A stretch of 64,000 nt of DNA. It comes from Serripes groenlandicus (Eukaryota; Mollusca; Bivalvia; Cardiida; Cardiidae). Both the position numbers and the translations under genes were made by a program. Of the stretch, positions 1-12,914 are shown in pieces; the first letter of the stretch is position 1, and each line of letters starts with the position of its first letter. Below the pieces are notes generated by a model that did no database searches, was not told the DNA's origin, and saw nothing but the letters and a program-made list of their open reading frames with translations. Where the stretch lies: the NCBI GenBank assembly GCA_031761405.1, contig JASEVX010000005.1:6717724-6781723 (forward strand), read 5' to 3'.

Positions 1-1966
1 GAAGATTTTCAAAGTTTTCACTATAGCCATATAAAGCAAAACAACCAGCCCTCTGGCGGCCATGTTTTTCGACCAATCAACATGGCTTGAAATTATCAAA
101 ACAATTGACAAACCATTTTGGGAGAAGAAAATGTTTAAAGTTTTTTTCTTTCCGTTACCCTTGAAACCAGAATGAATGAATTTGTGTATGGACAGGAAAT
201 GGATGCTTGCTGTGAAGTTTCTTCCAAATTGACCCACTGGTTACAGAGGGTAAAATGCTGACGCACGCACGGACGCATGCACGACGGACAACTCGCCATG
301 ACATAAGCTCGACTGGCTTGAAGCCAGTGGAGCTGAAAACGGTCTACAGAGACTTATTGATGTGTGTTATGAAAAAGTACTCGTACAATCACTCAAAATG
401 TAATTTTCTATAATGAAAGTGCTCATAACTATAAACATACAACGCGTAAATGATCTCTCGGGGCGAACAGTGTTTAATCAGGTGGTAGCTTCCTTAATTT
501 AGGAGTTATCAATGAGAAAAATATGTCACTTGATCAATCAGTGCAAAAGTGTTGTTTAAAATTACGATAAACATATTTTAAATTAAATTGCTATTGCATA
601 AGTCGCTTCTTGAAGAGCATTTATGAAACGGTAGTATTACGGAAATGACTAATGGAATTGTTTAAGTGTGACTCATGTGCAAAACATCAAACGTGCACAT
701 AAACATTAAAAGAATGCCACGTACAACACCGTCTTTCCTAGCTTTGAGTTGTATAGCCATTATGCCATTAGAATGTTATATGTAGAGAAGGCAATCGATA
801 GATTTTGGTCAAATGTGTAAATTAGATACGGAAAAACGTATTAAAAGTATGTTCACGTACAAGCTTCAATCCTTCATGAACAGACCGAGTACAATACGCG
901 GTTTTATGCCGGATATATACCGCATTTTAGGTAAGTACGGTTTAACCAACGTACTAATAGAATATCTATCTTACTCCAATTTCCAAAGCAGTGCCTCGTG
1001 GAGGACATCAGTGTAACAAACTGTGACACATGCAATATAAAAACTAATGTTTCAACGCTTGAAAGTAAATATATTCACTGTGAATTTGTGAATTTATACC
1101 AACCTCAATGTATGATAAGTACTAATTATGTAGTAACGCGTTTACTCTGTTTATATCCAGTTACTGAATGAATACGTGAAGAACTGTGGGGAATATTTTG
1201 ATCTGCATAGGAAAAAATAAATGTCCTTATTCTTAGTAACATGGATCCTATTAAATGGATGTTTCTATTTCCATATCAGTGATGAATCGAGAGCCGTTTG
1301 TTTCACACAGTGTGTACGATTATATTCATAAACTTGCTAAAAACTTTTTTCTTGTGTGAATATCTTATAAAACCGTAATGAATAAAACATATTTATAAAT
1401 GAACTAAAGAAGATCAAACACGGTTACATCAATACATCTTCTGTAATTCATTTATACATATGTTTTGTATGACGAGTTACATGTATGTTGTATAATTTAA
1501 TTACATATATTCTATAATACCGTAATGATGCAAGTCTACTTCTTTTCCGAGTCTGGTCAGCCGTAGCTGCATCTTGTACAAGACGCATTTTCAGCGTATA
1601 TGCTATATGAATACTGTATTGTTTGATTGCACTAATGTTCTATTTTGTCACACGTCTGTTTTATGCTTGTGCTGTTTTGGCTTTCGTATAATGTATACGT
1701 ATTTAATACTCTCGGTTAATGGAGGCAGTACAGAACTACTACTTCGTAAATGTTGTTAAAAAGCGCTCAGAGCGAATAAGGGTTATATGATTGGTGTCGC
1801 CAATTTAGGAACAAATCAAGATAATAATTACCATTTACAAGGTGTTAACAAATTGAGTAGTTAGTTCTAAATGGCTACACACTTACTCTAGTAAATTGGT
1901 TTGAATAAATGCTATCAATTAACGAACGACTAATTAAAGACTTCCACTGTAATTAACCCAATCAAA

Positions 1967-2010
1967 CACGTGTCTGTCCCTCGTTTATAGTTAATCGTGT
2001 AGGTATATAA
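1967..2010 (+). promoter_or_regulatory. HES copy A core promoter: CACGTG E-box and TATA box
   Basis: CACGTG at 1967-1972 and TATATAA at 2004-2010, with a start codon about 100 bp on. Copy B keeps both at the same spacing (16346-16351 and 16383-16389). HES proteins can bind CACGTG-type boxes, so autorepression is possible but is inference. I did not see a paired Su(H) GTGGGAA site in the 250 bp upstream. Confidence 0.5.
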
Positions 2011-2111
2011 AGTTGAAATGTTACAGGATTCAGCATTCAGCTTACTGAAATCAAACTAGAGCAGTCAACTGGCAGTGTTTCGAAAAGAGATTTATTATAA
2101 AAGCAGACAAA

Positions 2112-2171
2112 ATGGTTGGAATAAACAAGCAGCACACGACGGATAGAAATGACTCATCGTATCTCAGAAAG
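2112..2171 (+). CDS. HES: HES copy A exon 1
   Basis: Twenty codons starting MVGINKQH and ending SSYLRK, followed by a GTAGGC donor. It contributes the variable N-terminus just ahead of the basic region. Confidence 0.88.
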
Positions 2172-3904
2172 GTAGGCAACATCTGTAAATTGTATTAATC
2201 AAATAATGATTTAAATATAACTGCTTCTTGTTATACCAAACACCGAAATAAAATCGACAGCTCAAGGCATGTACTATGTTAGGCAGATATAACTTTCATT
2301 CTTCTCTATACCATCAGCGTAGACCGAGAATACGATTTAGACACACGAAATATTTTGGAGGAACATTTCAATAACGTTAATTTTCGAACACTACTGACAC
2401 AATTTGTTTCCTTTGCTCTGTATATGCGCTGGCGTCAACGGTATAGCTCTAGTGAATTAAGCCATAGCACAACATCATGCATCGAAATAACTTGTTGAAT
2501 TGAGTTTAATTGTCTAATGAAACCTGTCAATGTTATTCATTTTTCAGATACGAAAACCGATGGTTGAGAGGAAGAGACGAGAGCGTATGAACCAGAGTAT
2601 TACACAGTTACGTTCCCTGATTGACGACACGGTCCAACAACAGGTAAACATACACTTATAATATTGTACTAAATAGTATGTGATGAGGTACGAGAAAGCC
2701 TCGACATTCAGGTTTAAGGTGTTTGATTTATTTAGGTTTAACACCGTTTTCATCATTTTTTTCAGTAATTTCACAGTTGCCAGTTCAATAACTAATGTGT
2801 TTCATGGCTTTGACATACCAGTACCTCACACAACAGTATTTCCAAGCAACTGGCTGCTTTCTAAAATAGACTGGTAGCCCTTTGGTAGAAGACAAATGAC
2901 GCTTGTCACAGTGACTTGGCCAGATTAAGGTGTTCTGATCGGAAATAAAAAGAGAAAAAAAAAGATAATGTCCTGTTACATCGAATTCGTATACATTGTC
3001 GTGATATAACTGAAATACTGTGGACATAGGCTTTTATCCTTAATATATCAACCAACTAAGCGTTCTCGCTCTCTGCTGATAGCACATATACGTTCAACAC
3101 ACACTCCGTTGCCTAAATACTAATTCATTTAAATATTATTTGTATTTCCAGGTTGCACCAATGACACGTGTCGACAAGGCTGATATTTTAGAACTGACCG
3201 TGTCTCATCTTACACAATTACTTCAACGAGGACAATGTGATACCAAGTTTACTGACGACACAGCATCGTACGCTTCCGGTTTCCAGGATTGTTTACGAGA
3301 AGTGACATCTTTCTTACTCAATAACGGACTCATTGATGACGGTAGGATGACCGATCTAAGTCATCATTTACACGTGACCTTTAACAGATCAACTACACAG
3401 ATTGCATCTGCAAAGAGACTCAAAGTATCCACGCCACAACAATCATATCTATCCGTTAATATGTTGAGAGAAACACCATATGAAATAAGAAAGTTTTCTC
3501 CAATTAGTTCACGCAGTTACTATGACAACAACATATTACCAACCGGATGCAGCTTGCACGGCCAAACATTTGAGTCGTCTTATCTCAATGGCAGTTCAAC
3601 ATTGTCAACCGGAAGTGAATTATTTCAGGACAGAACATTTAACAGTAGTTTTGGCACTTCTTGGAATTCAACACCAAATAGTTCGTCAAGACTGTCCGAG
3701 TTCTCACCCGTAAACGGTGCAAGAGCATCGACAAGGGTCACATCATCCTCGTCAGCTGAGACGACTTCCCCTATTGAGTCTTGTTTTACATCTGTATGTA
3801 TAAACGGAAGTACTAATAGTGTGGATAGAACTGTATCGATTGGTACCGGAAATGAGAACAAAATTGGACACGTGATCTCTGAATCAACATGGCGCCCTTG
3901 GTAG
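2112..3904 (+). CDS. HES: HES-family bHLH-Orange transcriptional repressor, copy A (intact, 3 exons, 302 aa)
   Basis: Nuclear DNA-binding repressor of the hairy/Enhancer-of-split family; such proteins bind E/N-box DNA as dimers and recruit Groucho/TLE through a C-terminal WRPW. Coding exons are 2112-2171, 2548-2643 and 3152-3904, all joined in phase 0 with GT-AG borders. Seen in the protein: a basic region with the HES-type Lys-Pro followed by VERKRRERMN (residues 23-35), helix 1 QSITQLRSLI, a loop, helix 2 VDKADILELTVSHL (about 59-72), an Orange domain at about 92-130 (YASGFQDCLREV...), a Ser/Thr-rich linker, and ESTWRPW at the very end before TAG. The start is the first ATG after a TATA box about 105 bp upstream. 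A second copy lies 14.38 kb downstream. Family assignment is firm; the exact HES subtype is not decided. Confidence 0.94.
2548..2643 (+). CDS. HES: HES copy A exon 2 (basic region and helix 1)
   Basis: The exon follows TTTTTCAG and is followed by GTAAAC. Its 32 codons start IRKPMVERKRRERMN and end DDTVQQQ. The nucleotide sequence is identical in copy B, in contrast to the changed sites in exons 1 and 3. Confidence 0.93.
2706..2950 (-). repeat. SINE-like element in HES copy A intron 2
   Basis: Shares the block GCAACTGGCTGCTTT...TAGCCC-TTGGT-GAAGAC with elements at 30240-30420 and 49499-49690 and, in reverse orientation, with the tRNA-headed SINE at 62165-62462. The same copy is in intron 2 of HES copy B. 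Confidence 0.65.
3152..3904 (+). CDS. HES: HES copy A exon 3 (helix 2, Orange domain, WRPW)
   Basis: The exon follows TATTTCCAG. It encodes VAPMTRVDKADILEL (loop and helix 2), the Orange domain and a Ser/Thr-rich tail, and ends WRPW (3890-3901) plus TAG. A polyadenylation-type AATAAA lies at 4040-4045. Confidence 0.93.
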   Translation, partial: VAPMTRVDKADILELTVSHLTQLLQRGQCDTKFTDDTASYASGFQDCLREVTSFLLNNGLIDDGRMTDLSHHLHVTFNRSTTQIASAKRLKVSTPQQSYLSVNMLRETPYEIRKFSPISSRSYYDNNILPTGCSLHGQTFESSYLNGSSTLSTGSELFQDRTFNSSFGTSWNSTPNSSSRLSEFSPVNGARASTRVTSSSSAETTSPIESCFTSVCINGSTNSVDRTVSIGTGNENKIGHVISESTWRPW

Positions 3905-4039
3905 AATAAGTATGAACTACATTATGTGTTGAATCGCACAATATATACATGTTTGTTAATTATTATTGTTAAGTTTTAGTTAGATGACTGAACGTTACAC
4001 GTATATTATACAACTAAATAAGATATGATTATTTATCAT

Positions 4040-4045
4040 AATAAA
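4040..4045 (+). promoter_or_regulatory. Poly(A) signal AATAAA, HES copy A
   Basis: AATAAA 136 nt after the stop codon. The same signal is kept in copy B (18474-18479) and copy C (26198-26203). Confidence 0.5.
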
Positions 4046-4118
4046 ATCTCCTATCACCCGCATGTACTGTATTTTGTATCATTCAATTTCAACAATAACT
4101 AACTTGCTTTGTTGGTAG

Positions 4119-4342
4119 GGTAGGCCTTTCCTACTTGCAGACGCATTTTGACGTAAAATCAGCAGACAAATTTTGAAACATTTGTAAAATGAGTGATTGT
4201 TCACATTTAGCAATTTTCCTCTTGCTTCAATATGTTCAACTATATTTAATAATTATACCTTCGTTTATAGTGATTTTCATAGTTTGCAAAATTGTTTTTA
4301 AAGTCATCTGCTGCAGATTTGTTGTAGGTGGGAAAGGGCTAA
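4119..4342 (+). mobile_element. TTAA-MITE family, degenerate copy in unit A
   Basis: CCTTTCCTACTTGCAGACGC at the left, GTCATCTGCTGCAGATTTG and GTGGGAAAGGGCTAA at the right. Confidence 0.6.
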
Positions 4343-4452
4343 TACCCAATGTGTATTAACCAGATTAATCGAAACAGTCCAGCCTTCTGGCTGTCATGTA
4401 TTTTAACCAATCACCATAACTTGCTCCAAATCACTCAAAATCGTCAGAAATT

Positions 4453-5060
4453 AAGCTTATCCTGTCTCTAAGTTGAACAGTGTTCATCTAATCTTCACGA
4501 AACATGTTGAACATGAGTGTGGGCATATTGTCTCGGCCAATTTCGATAACCAGCCAAATCGTGTGAGGCACTTTTGGGTTATGGCCCTTGAATTAGCCTG
4601 GTCCGCTCTCTTAGTCGAACACTTTTCATCCGATCTTCTCAAAACGTATTTAAAATGTATGTAGGCATAATGTCTCGGCTAGGTTCAATAATGTGAGGCA
4701 CGTTTTGGTTATGGCCCTTGAATTATTCAAAATTGTCGAAATTAGACTTGTCCGCTCTCTAAGTCAAACAGTTTGCATCTGATCTTCACGAAAGTTATTC
4801 AACATGTGTGTGGGCATAATGTCTCGGCCAAATGCGATAACCAGCCAAATCGTGAAAGGCACTTTTGGGTTATGGCCCTTGAATTAGCCCAAATTGCCCA
4901 ATTATCCTTGTCCGCATTCTAAGTCAGACATTGTTTCATCTGATCTTCATGAAACTTGTTGAACATGGTTTTGGGCATAATGTTTTAACCAGGTTCGATA
5001 ACCAGCCAAATCGTGCCAGGTACTTAAGGGATATGGCCCTTGAATTATTCAAAATTGCCC
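4453..5060 (+). repeat. Tandem array of about 145 bp unit (unit A)
   Basis: About four to five diverged repeats, each with the order TCTAAGT-GAACA, GATCTTCACGAAA, GGGCATAATGTCTCGGCC, GATAACCAGCCAAATCGTG and TTGGGTTATGGCCCTTGAAT. This is a dispersed bivalve-type repeat; open frames over it are accidental. Confidence 0.75.
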
Positions 5061-7941
5061 ACATATTGTTTTCAAAAGTCGTCTGTTGCAGATGTGTTGA
5101 AAGTCTTCTGCATCATAGAAGGGGTCAAATGAAGCAATCTCCAAATCTACACATTATTGATAAAGATTTAAAACATTCAGCACCTGTAGAGTTCAATTAT
5201 TTAGATATTGCATTTGAAGCGTTTGCAGCAGACGACTTTTGAAAACAGGAGGCAAGACGAGAAATTGTTCATGATGTGCTCTGTTGTATATGCTCGTCCT
5301 CAGACAGGGGCATATTTTGGGGAAACCTGTGACATTCACAACGTTTCTCTGCTCTCTTACTTGAGCAGTCTTTATTCATCAGATGTTGATGTGAATCACT
5401 TAAGTGGTTCCTGAGTTATGCCCCCCCCCCCTGACAAGCATATTTTGTGACAGTTTGTCACCTTGTTTACCAATCAACATAGCTTTAAGGAATCGGCTAA
5501 AGGTAACCCGATGAACATTTGTACACACATTTTTGAAAAATGTGTTCTGGAGAAGATGTTAAAAGCTTTTATTGACAGCAATCCGCCGCTTGGATTCAAA
5601 AGTTTTGAATGGATTTTCGAGTGGGCATTGAGAAGATGTTGTCTATACGTTCCATCACAATTGGCCAAGTGGTTACATAGGATAATTCGTTTGAAGCCAA
5701 AGTATACTGCAGAAGTCACACTACAACGTACAGCAGTAACTTATGGCGACGTATGTTAATTTTCTCCAACACGCATGTGTACGCTGGTGTTCGTTGGTAT
5801 AAGTTCGGGGTATGTTATATATAAGTTATATACGTTAAAAGCACGCTGGTTTGAGGTGGCATACGTTGTTGTACGCAGATGCGAGTTTGGCGTGTGCCGT
5901 TGTCCTCGTCATAGCTTAGGCATATCATAGACATACGTTGGACATACACCAGTGTATATTATGACTAGATGCCAACATGCAACATGTCGAGCTCGCTCCA
6001 AAGGTTTTGTCACAGACATATTGCTCTTCCTTGCAATTGCAACACAGACTGACATAGGGTTGACCTGATAGCAGTTAATTAAGGGCATTCTGCATAACCG
6101 AAGATGTCTTAAAATGTCAAAAGTACATTAACGCAAGATTTATTTTTTTATTTTGAGGTACCATATTATTCTGAAGTTTAACATACATAATTTTCAGTAT
6201 GTTTTGTGTATGAAAGTTTTAGGCATATTTAACATAGGAATAATTTTACACACAGACACATGTATTGAAAGACACGTGTACTTATCCTCATTGCATATTA
6301 AATCCTTAAACTCAATATCTTTTGAATCATGTAATAGTTTGCGTTTTGGTACTTACCCCACTCTTTGAATGTGGACATTAATTATGTATAGAAGTAGTGT
6401 CAGTAGTAAACAAACCAAAGAAAACCATAGGAAACCATAGGATAGTGAGTTTTTGTTTATATCTTATTGAAAATATTATCAAACAAATATTTGTAGCTGC
6501 CACAGCATCCAACTTTAGATAAGTAATGCCAAAAATTGTCTGCTGCATATGCGTCAAAACAAGTCTACAAGTGGGAAATTGTTAAAAGAGAACAGTCTCC
6601 TTTCTTTGGCATAATTTGTTTTCACTTTTGCCATCATCACCTCATTATGTTTGCCCAGTAACTTGGGAATCCTATGACGCATGGTTTCTCATTTTGACCC
6701 TTGACCTGTAAGTGTAACTTTGACCTTTAATGTACATGCCTGGGTCTTGTGCGCGAGACTTCAACTCATCAAGCTGAACATGTGTTCCCAATAGTTTGGG
6801 AATCCTATGATGCATGGTTGAGATTTGGGCCGGACAAGGTACAGTCCTATCAAACAGTACTCATTTTGACCTTTGACCTATAAGTGTGACCTTGTCATTT
6901 GAGGTACAGGCCTGGATCTTTTGCGCGCACACCGCCTCATGGTGAACGTTGTACCAAGTTTCTTGGAAATCATATGATGCTTGGTTAATATGCAACAATA
7001 CGAAAAAAAAACATAAATGGTTTTTTTCGCTTATACGTGTGAAAGCTTGAGCCGAAGGCTCGAGCGAAGCACGCCTATAGGTTACACGTACGAACACATC
7101 ATACGAGATCAAAACAACGAGAATTCAGTACAATCTTACTGTTTTTCACATATCAAATCTCAACCCCATAGCACTTTTTTTCGGCCATTTTGCTTCCGGT
7201 CTTACTGGTGAATGTAGAGCGCCTATGTAATAGAGAGTGAGAGCGCCTATGTAATAGAGATTGCCAAATGTGACGTCATTGCAACGAAAAGTAACGTCAT
7301 TGTAAGGCAAGTAATAAATAAATAACAAAAGGAAAACGACAGGAATGGTAGGAAAAGATAGTTTGACTCGTCACAAATGGATTTCATTCACTGGAAGGAC
7401 TTTATGAAGGCTAAGTCGACTATTTTTTTGTACCTGTCATCATTATTTCATGGATTTTATATCTTTGCAATATAGAGAAGCAATAAACACTTGAAAATGA
7501 TTGTAAATAATTTCAACGGAAGTTATCGTTCGTTACACTGGCCTCGGATATTATTTTAACTGAAAAGGACGAACAATTCTGTTTCTGTATCGGCATAGCT
7601 TCATTTCAAGGTAAGCTATTTATTATATCAATAATTTGCTTAAAAATATAACTTCATTTCTAAATTATTTGTTATATCTGTTGGGAACGATCCACGATGC
7701 TTTCGTCACATCGCGTGACGTCACATGGTGTGTATCGTTTATGACTGTATCTGTCATTTGAAGCCGAAGCCGTCTTGTCAAATGTTGACTCCACTCAAGA
7801 AAATAGCTATTAAAACTATCATATCTTCGACTGTCTAGTTGTATTGACTTTAAGACGTGTATCTATTTATTGCAGTAAATGTAGCAAACAAACAAAACTA
7901 CAGTCAATTTCAAATTATTTGCCTTCAATTTACATTATTTT

Positions 7942-7968
7942 TGTGGCGATTGGTTGACAATCGCCACA
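7942..7968. repeat. Perfect 11 bp stem hairpin
   Basis: TGTGGCGATTG, a 5 base spacer GTTGA, and CAATCGCCACA. Lies in the 6.6 kb insertion; function unknown. Confidence 0.6.
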
Positions 7969-8212
7969 GTGCTACCAAAACAACAACAACGAAAAAAAAA
8001 TTATATAGTCGTATTTGAACAATCGGTTGGATATTTCTGCAAAGGCAATTTACTCACTTCCGTTAAACCGCCATATATATATATAGTTCCATCAGTGATG
8101 CAGGCACACGATTAATAATGATAATGTTAGTGCTACTTTGATACCGGATTGGTACTAATATTTGAGATTTATCGAGAAAATATCTAAATAGAGTTAAACT
8201 ATTTACATATTA

Positions 8213-8455
8213 TCTTTCTTCATGTTTGGGCAGATAATAAATATCATCGGGCGTCTTGGGTACGCTATGCAGAGTATCATGATACTCCTGTGCCTCGTTT
8301 TATTTTTACTGTAGTCAACCGTAACCTTTTGACCTTTAACCTGATTCGGCAGGAGTTGGTTGTACTCTGATTATCTTCGTCATGATTTGGCAGATAATAA
8401 ATATCATTGCGCGTTCTGCCTTGCAAATAACGACAACTCTGGTGATACTCAAATC
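8213..8455. repeat. Two-copy direct repeat, about 160 bp apart
   Basis: TTTGG-CAGATAATAAATATCAT occurs at about 8226 and 8390, each followed some 50 bp later by TGATACTC. Confidence 0.5.
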
Positions 8456-9510
8456 TGGAAATTCCAAAAGGTTCTATAAATAGCTCGCGAGACCAAAAAC
8501 TAGAAAAGCTTGTAAATCTCAATATTATAAACGCTTTATTTTGTACTTGTTTAAATATATGAAAGCGTCTAGATAATAAGACTGGTTTACAAAGGTTTAA
8601 AGGACACACGATGGCAGTGTGTACACACGTTATGTATACACGTCTGCACGTTCTAGAGTCAATTAGCAATCAATGCTGACAGTGTAGCCTAATTGAGTTT
8701 GAAGATCTAGCATTATAATATATGCCTATATTTTCATAAATTAAACAGTTTGGCAAATAGTGAAATTGTGCTTTTGGAGCATGTTTTGTGTTTGTTTTTG
8801 CACTCACATTATTCGAAGCAGTTTAACAACCTCAGAGACATATAAATACACTGTGACAACCCTCAATCATGCAATGTGAAGGGACTAAATTGAACAGACC
8901 TGTTTAATATCGGACATAATTGAAACAAACACCAAACTAATGGATACTGTTTTCTCTCCTTTCTTTAGTCATTTCTAAAGTGTAAAATATATTTTATCTT
9001 AATATGGCCTAACGACCTGGTGATAAACATGTGATTACCCAAACAATTTAGATTACAAATAGTCATTCTAATGAGCTAAAACGGTAGTCTATCGAATACC
9101 AACTAGATTTTTCATAACTTTGGAATGGCCTAATTTTGAACACATCATGACCAATTTCAGAACGTAACTAAATAATCACCAAGACAACATTCTGGCAAAC
9201 TAACATTATTCTACTGTCAAAAGATGCAGGGTTGATACATTCTCAAATATACCCGTACCAGAGTCATCGCAAGCCCTACACCGATATACTGCTTGTTACT
9301 TTGCAGGATTTTCCATACGATCGCCACTACAGTGCCATTGGCGCTTTGATTTTACATTGTACAGTTTAACAGTTTATGTCTATGACCTAGTCTTTGTCAA
9401 ATCATGAAAGTATGACCAGAATCAGTTCACCCTGATTTTGGGGTATACATAGTAAATGTCTTAATGTCTATATCCTCCAACCTGAAAGAGAGGAAAACAC
9501 TTTCATGCCT

Positions 9511-10054
9511 TCAAATGAGTCTATTGTTTTAAAGAAATGATGTTATATGTGGACTATCAGTAAAACACATAACTTTTCTTTCAATAAGCTGAATTTCTAG
9601 TAGTTTCATATTTTTTTTTATCCAAAATTTGTTTATTGATCAAACTCAAATGAGTCCATTGTTTTAAAGGAATGATGTCATATGTGGGCTATCAATAAAA
9701 CACATTACTTTTCTTTCATCAGGCTGAATTTCTAGTAGATTTATCTTTTTTTTTATCCAAAATGTGTTTATTGATCAAACTCAAATGAGTCCATTGTTTT
9801 AAAGAAATGATGTCATATATATGTGGACTATCAGTAAAACACATTACTTGTCTTTCAACAGGCTGCATTTCTAGTAGATTCATCTTTTTTTTAACCAAAA
9901 TGTGTTTATTGATCAAACTCAAATGAGTCATGATTGTTTAAAAGAAATGATGTCATATGGGGGCTATCAGTAAAACACTTTACTTTTCTTTCAACAGGCT
10001 GAATTTCTAGTAGTTTCCTTCTTTTTTTTTTTATCCAAAATGTGTTTATTGATC
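9511..10054 (+). repeat. Four tandem repeats of about 136 bp
   Basis: Units start at about 9511, 9646, 9781 and 9919 with TCAAATGAGTC and end with CAAAATGTGTTTATTGATCA. Each holds AAGAAATGATGTCATAT and GCTGAATTTCTAGTAG. Confidence 0.85.
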
Positions 10055-11623
10055 AGATTGGACAAACTTGGTACTAAGAATTTAAACATTATTTTCACTA
10101 GGTTATTTTAAATACTCTGCATGTATGTACTCAAACAATATTTGAAAAAGATTCAACATCTATTGACAGCACTATTTTCATACTTGGGAGCACAACAACC
10201 AATGATGTCATAGAACTCTTCAAATTGAAGAGCAAATGCAAAATAAAAGCCTTTTACGGTCACCGATTTAGGTCCGTCTATGAAACAGGGCAATGTACAC
10301 TAACTATATCAAACTCAAATAAGGTAAAAACAAACTGAGCATTGAAATCTGTAGATAAAGAGGATCAATCTCTTTTTAAATTCAACAAACACTCAAAATA
10401 CTTTTTATTCAAATAAATTTGTATAAACATTTTGGTTGAACAATAAAGAAAACGTAATCTGTTTTTCAACAGAAAAAGGCTATAAGGCAGTTCATAAGTA
10501 ATGTCAGTTATGTTAGTCACCCAGTGACCTCACATAAGTGTTCTGTCCTCTGATATAACTGAAATACCACAGAAATGTATCTGTTTTCTATGTAATTTAT
10601 TGTGAAATCCATTTTTCTGTGTGAAATTGTATAATCTATACAATAGAAATGGTAAAATTTAAATTGGTATACATTCATTGTAACAAAAAAATTCTTATAC
10701 TTTACTGGTAATAAAAGTACACATATTTTCATGAACTGCTGCTCAAAATAAAAACCTATACTGTAGTTTAATGGTAAAACACCTGGTCTAACAAGAGTTC
10801 TAAGATCAAATCTCAGCAGGTACATGTTTTGAAAGAGGCAACTAAACTTAACAATGTATACATGAAACAATTATGTTGTGGGGAGTTGTCTTACTTAAAC
10901 ACTTATTACATTTTTATCCAGGCTTCTAGTGAAAATAGTTTACTCCCTGTACCCTTTTCAAAAGCTTTTATAATTGAGCAATAACAATTAAAAAAAGGAA
11001 TGGTTATCAACATTGATAACTCTGAGAATCTGTACATGTTCAAGGATTGATCCAGCTTTGATAACCGTTCTAATATCAAAGTTTTAACGAAATTTATACA
11101 TCATATTTTTATAATAGAGCAATTTTAACATGATCACTAACAATGTTAAATTATTGCAAATTCTTCTGGAAAATCCATTTCTCTGTTTGTACTTTTTATA
11201 ATTTCTTTATTTGCTATAAACATACTGTTTATTGTTTTATGCAATAAAATGTATATTGAATATATTGATCAGATCTTATATTATCCATTTTTTTTTCAAA
11301 CAACATATTTCAGATACATGTATTTATTATATGCCTGTTTATTTTCCGGTGGAAATACACACAGATTGACATGCGCAAATACACCACGACAGATTAAAAT
11401 TCCGTATCTATATGCGGTGTAAATACAAGATTGTGACGTCATACAGTGACGTGATCGGTTTGATGATGATATTGGGCGGAGCATACGTATTGGAATGCAT
11501 TATGGGGCGTGGCGTAATCATTGAAGCGATATTCATCCGCCCTTTATAATCTTAATTTTACGGTTAATAAAATGTAAACTCAATAAATTTTCGCTGCTCA
11601 TAGATTGTAGGTATATAATAAAA

Positions 11624-11786
11624 GGAATATTACGTTGCGGGAGCGATAAATGTGTTCGTATTTCACGACTCGTAGCGTGGGAAAATCCATATCTTACTCG
11701 ACCTTCGGTCTCGTAAGATATCGATTTTTCCACGCTACTTGTCGTGCAATACAAACCCTTTTATCGCTCCCGCAACGTAATATTCC
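11624..11786. mobile_element. Fold-back (palindromic) element, 163 bp
   Basis: GGAATATTACGTTGCGGGAG at the left is the inverse of CTCCCGCAACGTAATATTCC at the right. The inner arms (CGTAGCGTGGGAAAA-TC...GA-TTTTTCCACGCTACTTGTCG) continue the pairing to a loop near 11702. Flanked by TATA-rich sequence. Consistent with a MITE-type hairpin. Confidence 0.7.
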
Positions 11787-12670
11787 GTATATATATTCAG
11801 TAACTGTTGTTGACACTAAGTCTGGTACTTATTAACAAATAATCTGATGCTGTTTTCATGTTTTACAAATTAAAAACCAGAAAAGGAGATAGGTGTTCAA
11901 AGTGAAAATGTTGTTGAATAGGAACATATTGTTCATTTTGGATATGTTCATTTTGGATCAATTACACCATTCCGACAATGTATTCGGATTAGTCACAGAA
12001 ATCAAGTAATTTACATCAGACAAGGCTGGCTAAACTTTAACCTTTCCAACATACATCATTATAAATGGGACTTTTGAAAATATTTGTCAAAAATTACATT
12101 TTTCTCAGTCATCTTAAATTGTCTCAAGATTATACATTCAGCCAGATCATGCAAAGTTAGCCATCTGCCTTGTAAGATTGTTGTGTGGAGTAATGTTAAG
12201 CGCAAGTCATTCAATCAACCATGGTAAGAGTCAGTTTTCAATTATATGTATTACTAGTTTACAAATAACTGGCATTTGTAAAAATAAATCAGAACATTCT
12301 TCAATGCCTTCTAGTGTTGTTTTCCATCAACATCCTTGGAAATCTTACAGTCTATTACAATCCTGACCTAATAAAAAATAAAACAGATATATATGTACAA
12401 ATTAAACTTAAATGCATGCTAAGTTTCGTTTTTTTCAATATGTTTTTCAAATTCTGTTTTTGTAACTTAAATTTCTACAATTTGCCTATTAATTTGTTTC
12501 TTGTTGGGGGACAGACAGTGCTTAATTAATTGTTCTTGCTTTCACACGACCTAGGCTTTGCCTATTAACATATTAGTTAACAGGTGTGAGATTTTTTTTT
12601 TTTTTTTTTTTCAATAACCCATGAAGCTTTCTGAAATGAAACTGGAAAAATCCATGGGGGCCGCCATTTT

Positions 12671-12914
12671 GGATATGTATAAAAAGCAGACGTAGAACAC
12701 AGATTGAAAATTATTGTCGGCTTTTTAATCATTTTTTTTAAATCGGTATTTTGGATATGTATAAAATGAGCAGAAAAACACGGATTGAAAATTATTGTCG
12801 TCTTTTTAATCATTTTTTTTAAAAATCGATTTTTGAGTATGTATAAAAATGAGACGAAAAACACGGATTGAACATTATTGTCGTCTTTTTAATCCTTTTT
12901 TTTTTTAAATCGAT
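12671..12914 (+). repeat. Three tandem repeats of 82 bp
   Basis: Units begin near 12671, 12753 and 12835 with G-ATATGTATAAAA and end with CTTTTTAATC-TTTTTTTTAAATCG. The minus-strand frame over it is a by-product. Confidence 0.8.

Larger units (their letters stand above)
1..7000 (+). repeat. Tandem segmental duplication, unit A
   Basis: Collinear and highly similar to 14331-22363 and partly to 23176-26210. It carries HES copy A and its flanks. The left end is cut by the window edge and the right end by foreign sequence beginning near 7001. Outside the gene it contains an about 145 bp tandem repeat (4453-5060), a degenerate TTAA-type MITE (4119-4342) and a two-unit repeat with ATTTTGACCTTTGACCT (about 6650-6990). 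I see no further gene in 1-1960 or 4343-7000. Confidence 0.85.

Noticed and set aside
8277..8669. 130-codon minus-strand frame in the 6.6 kb insertion
   Set aside because: No recognisable domain, and it overlaps a direct repeat; not supported as a gene.
9719..9931. Minus-strand frame with MTHLSLINKHIL repeats
   Set aside because: By-product of the about 136 bp tandem repeat.
10750..10830. tRNA-like stretch GTAGTTTAATGGTAAAACAC with AGATCAAATCTC
   Set aside because: Box B is degenerate and I could not fold a complete cloverleaf; at most an old SINE head.
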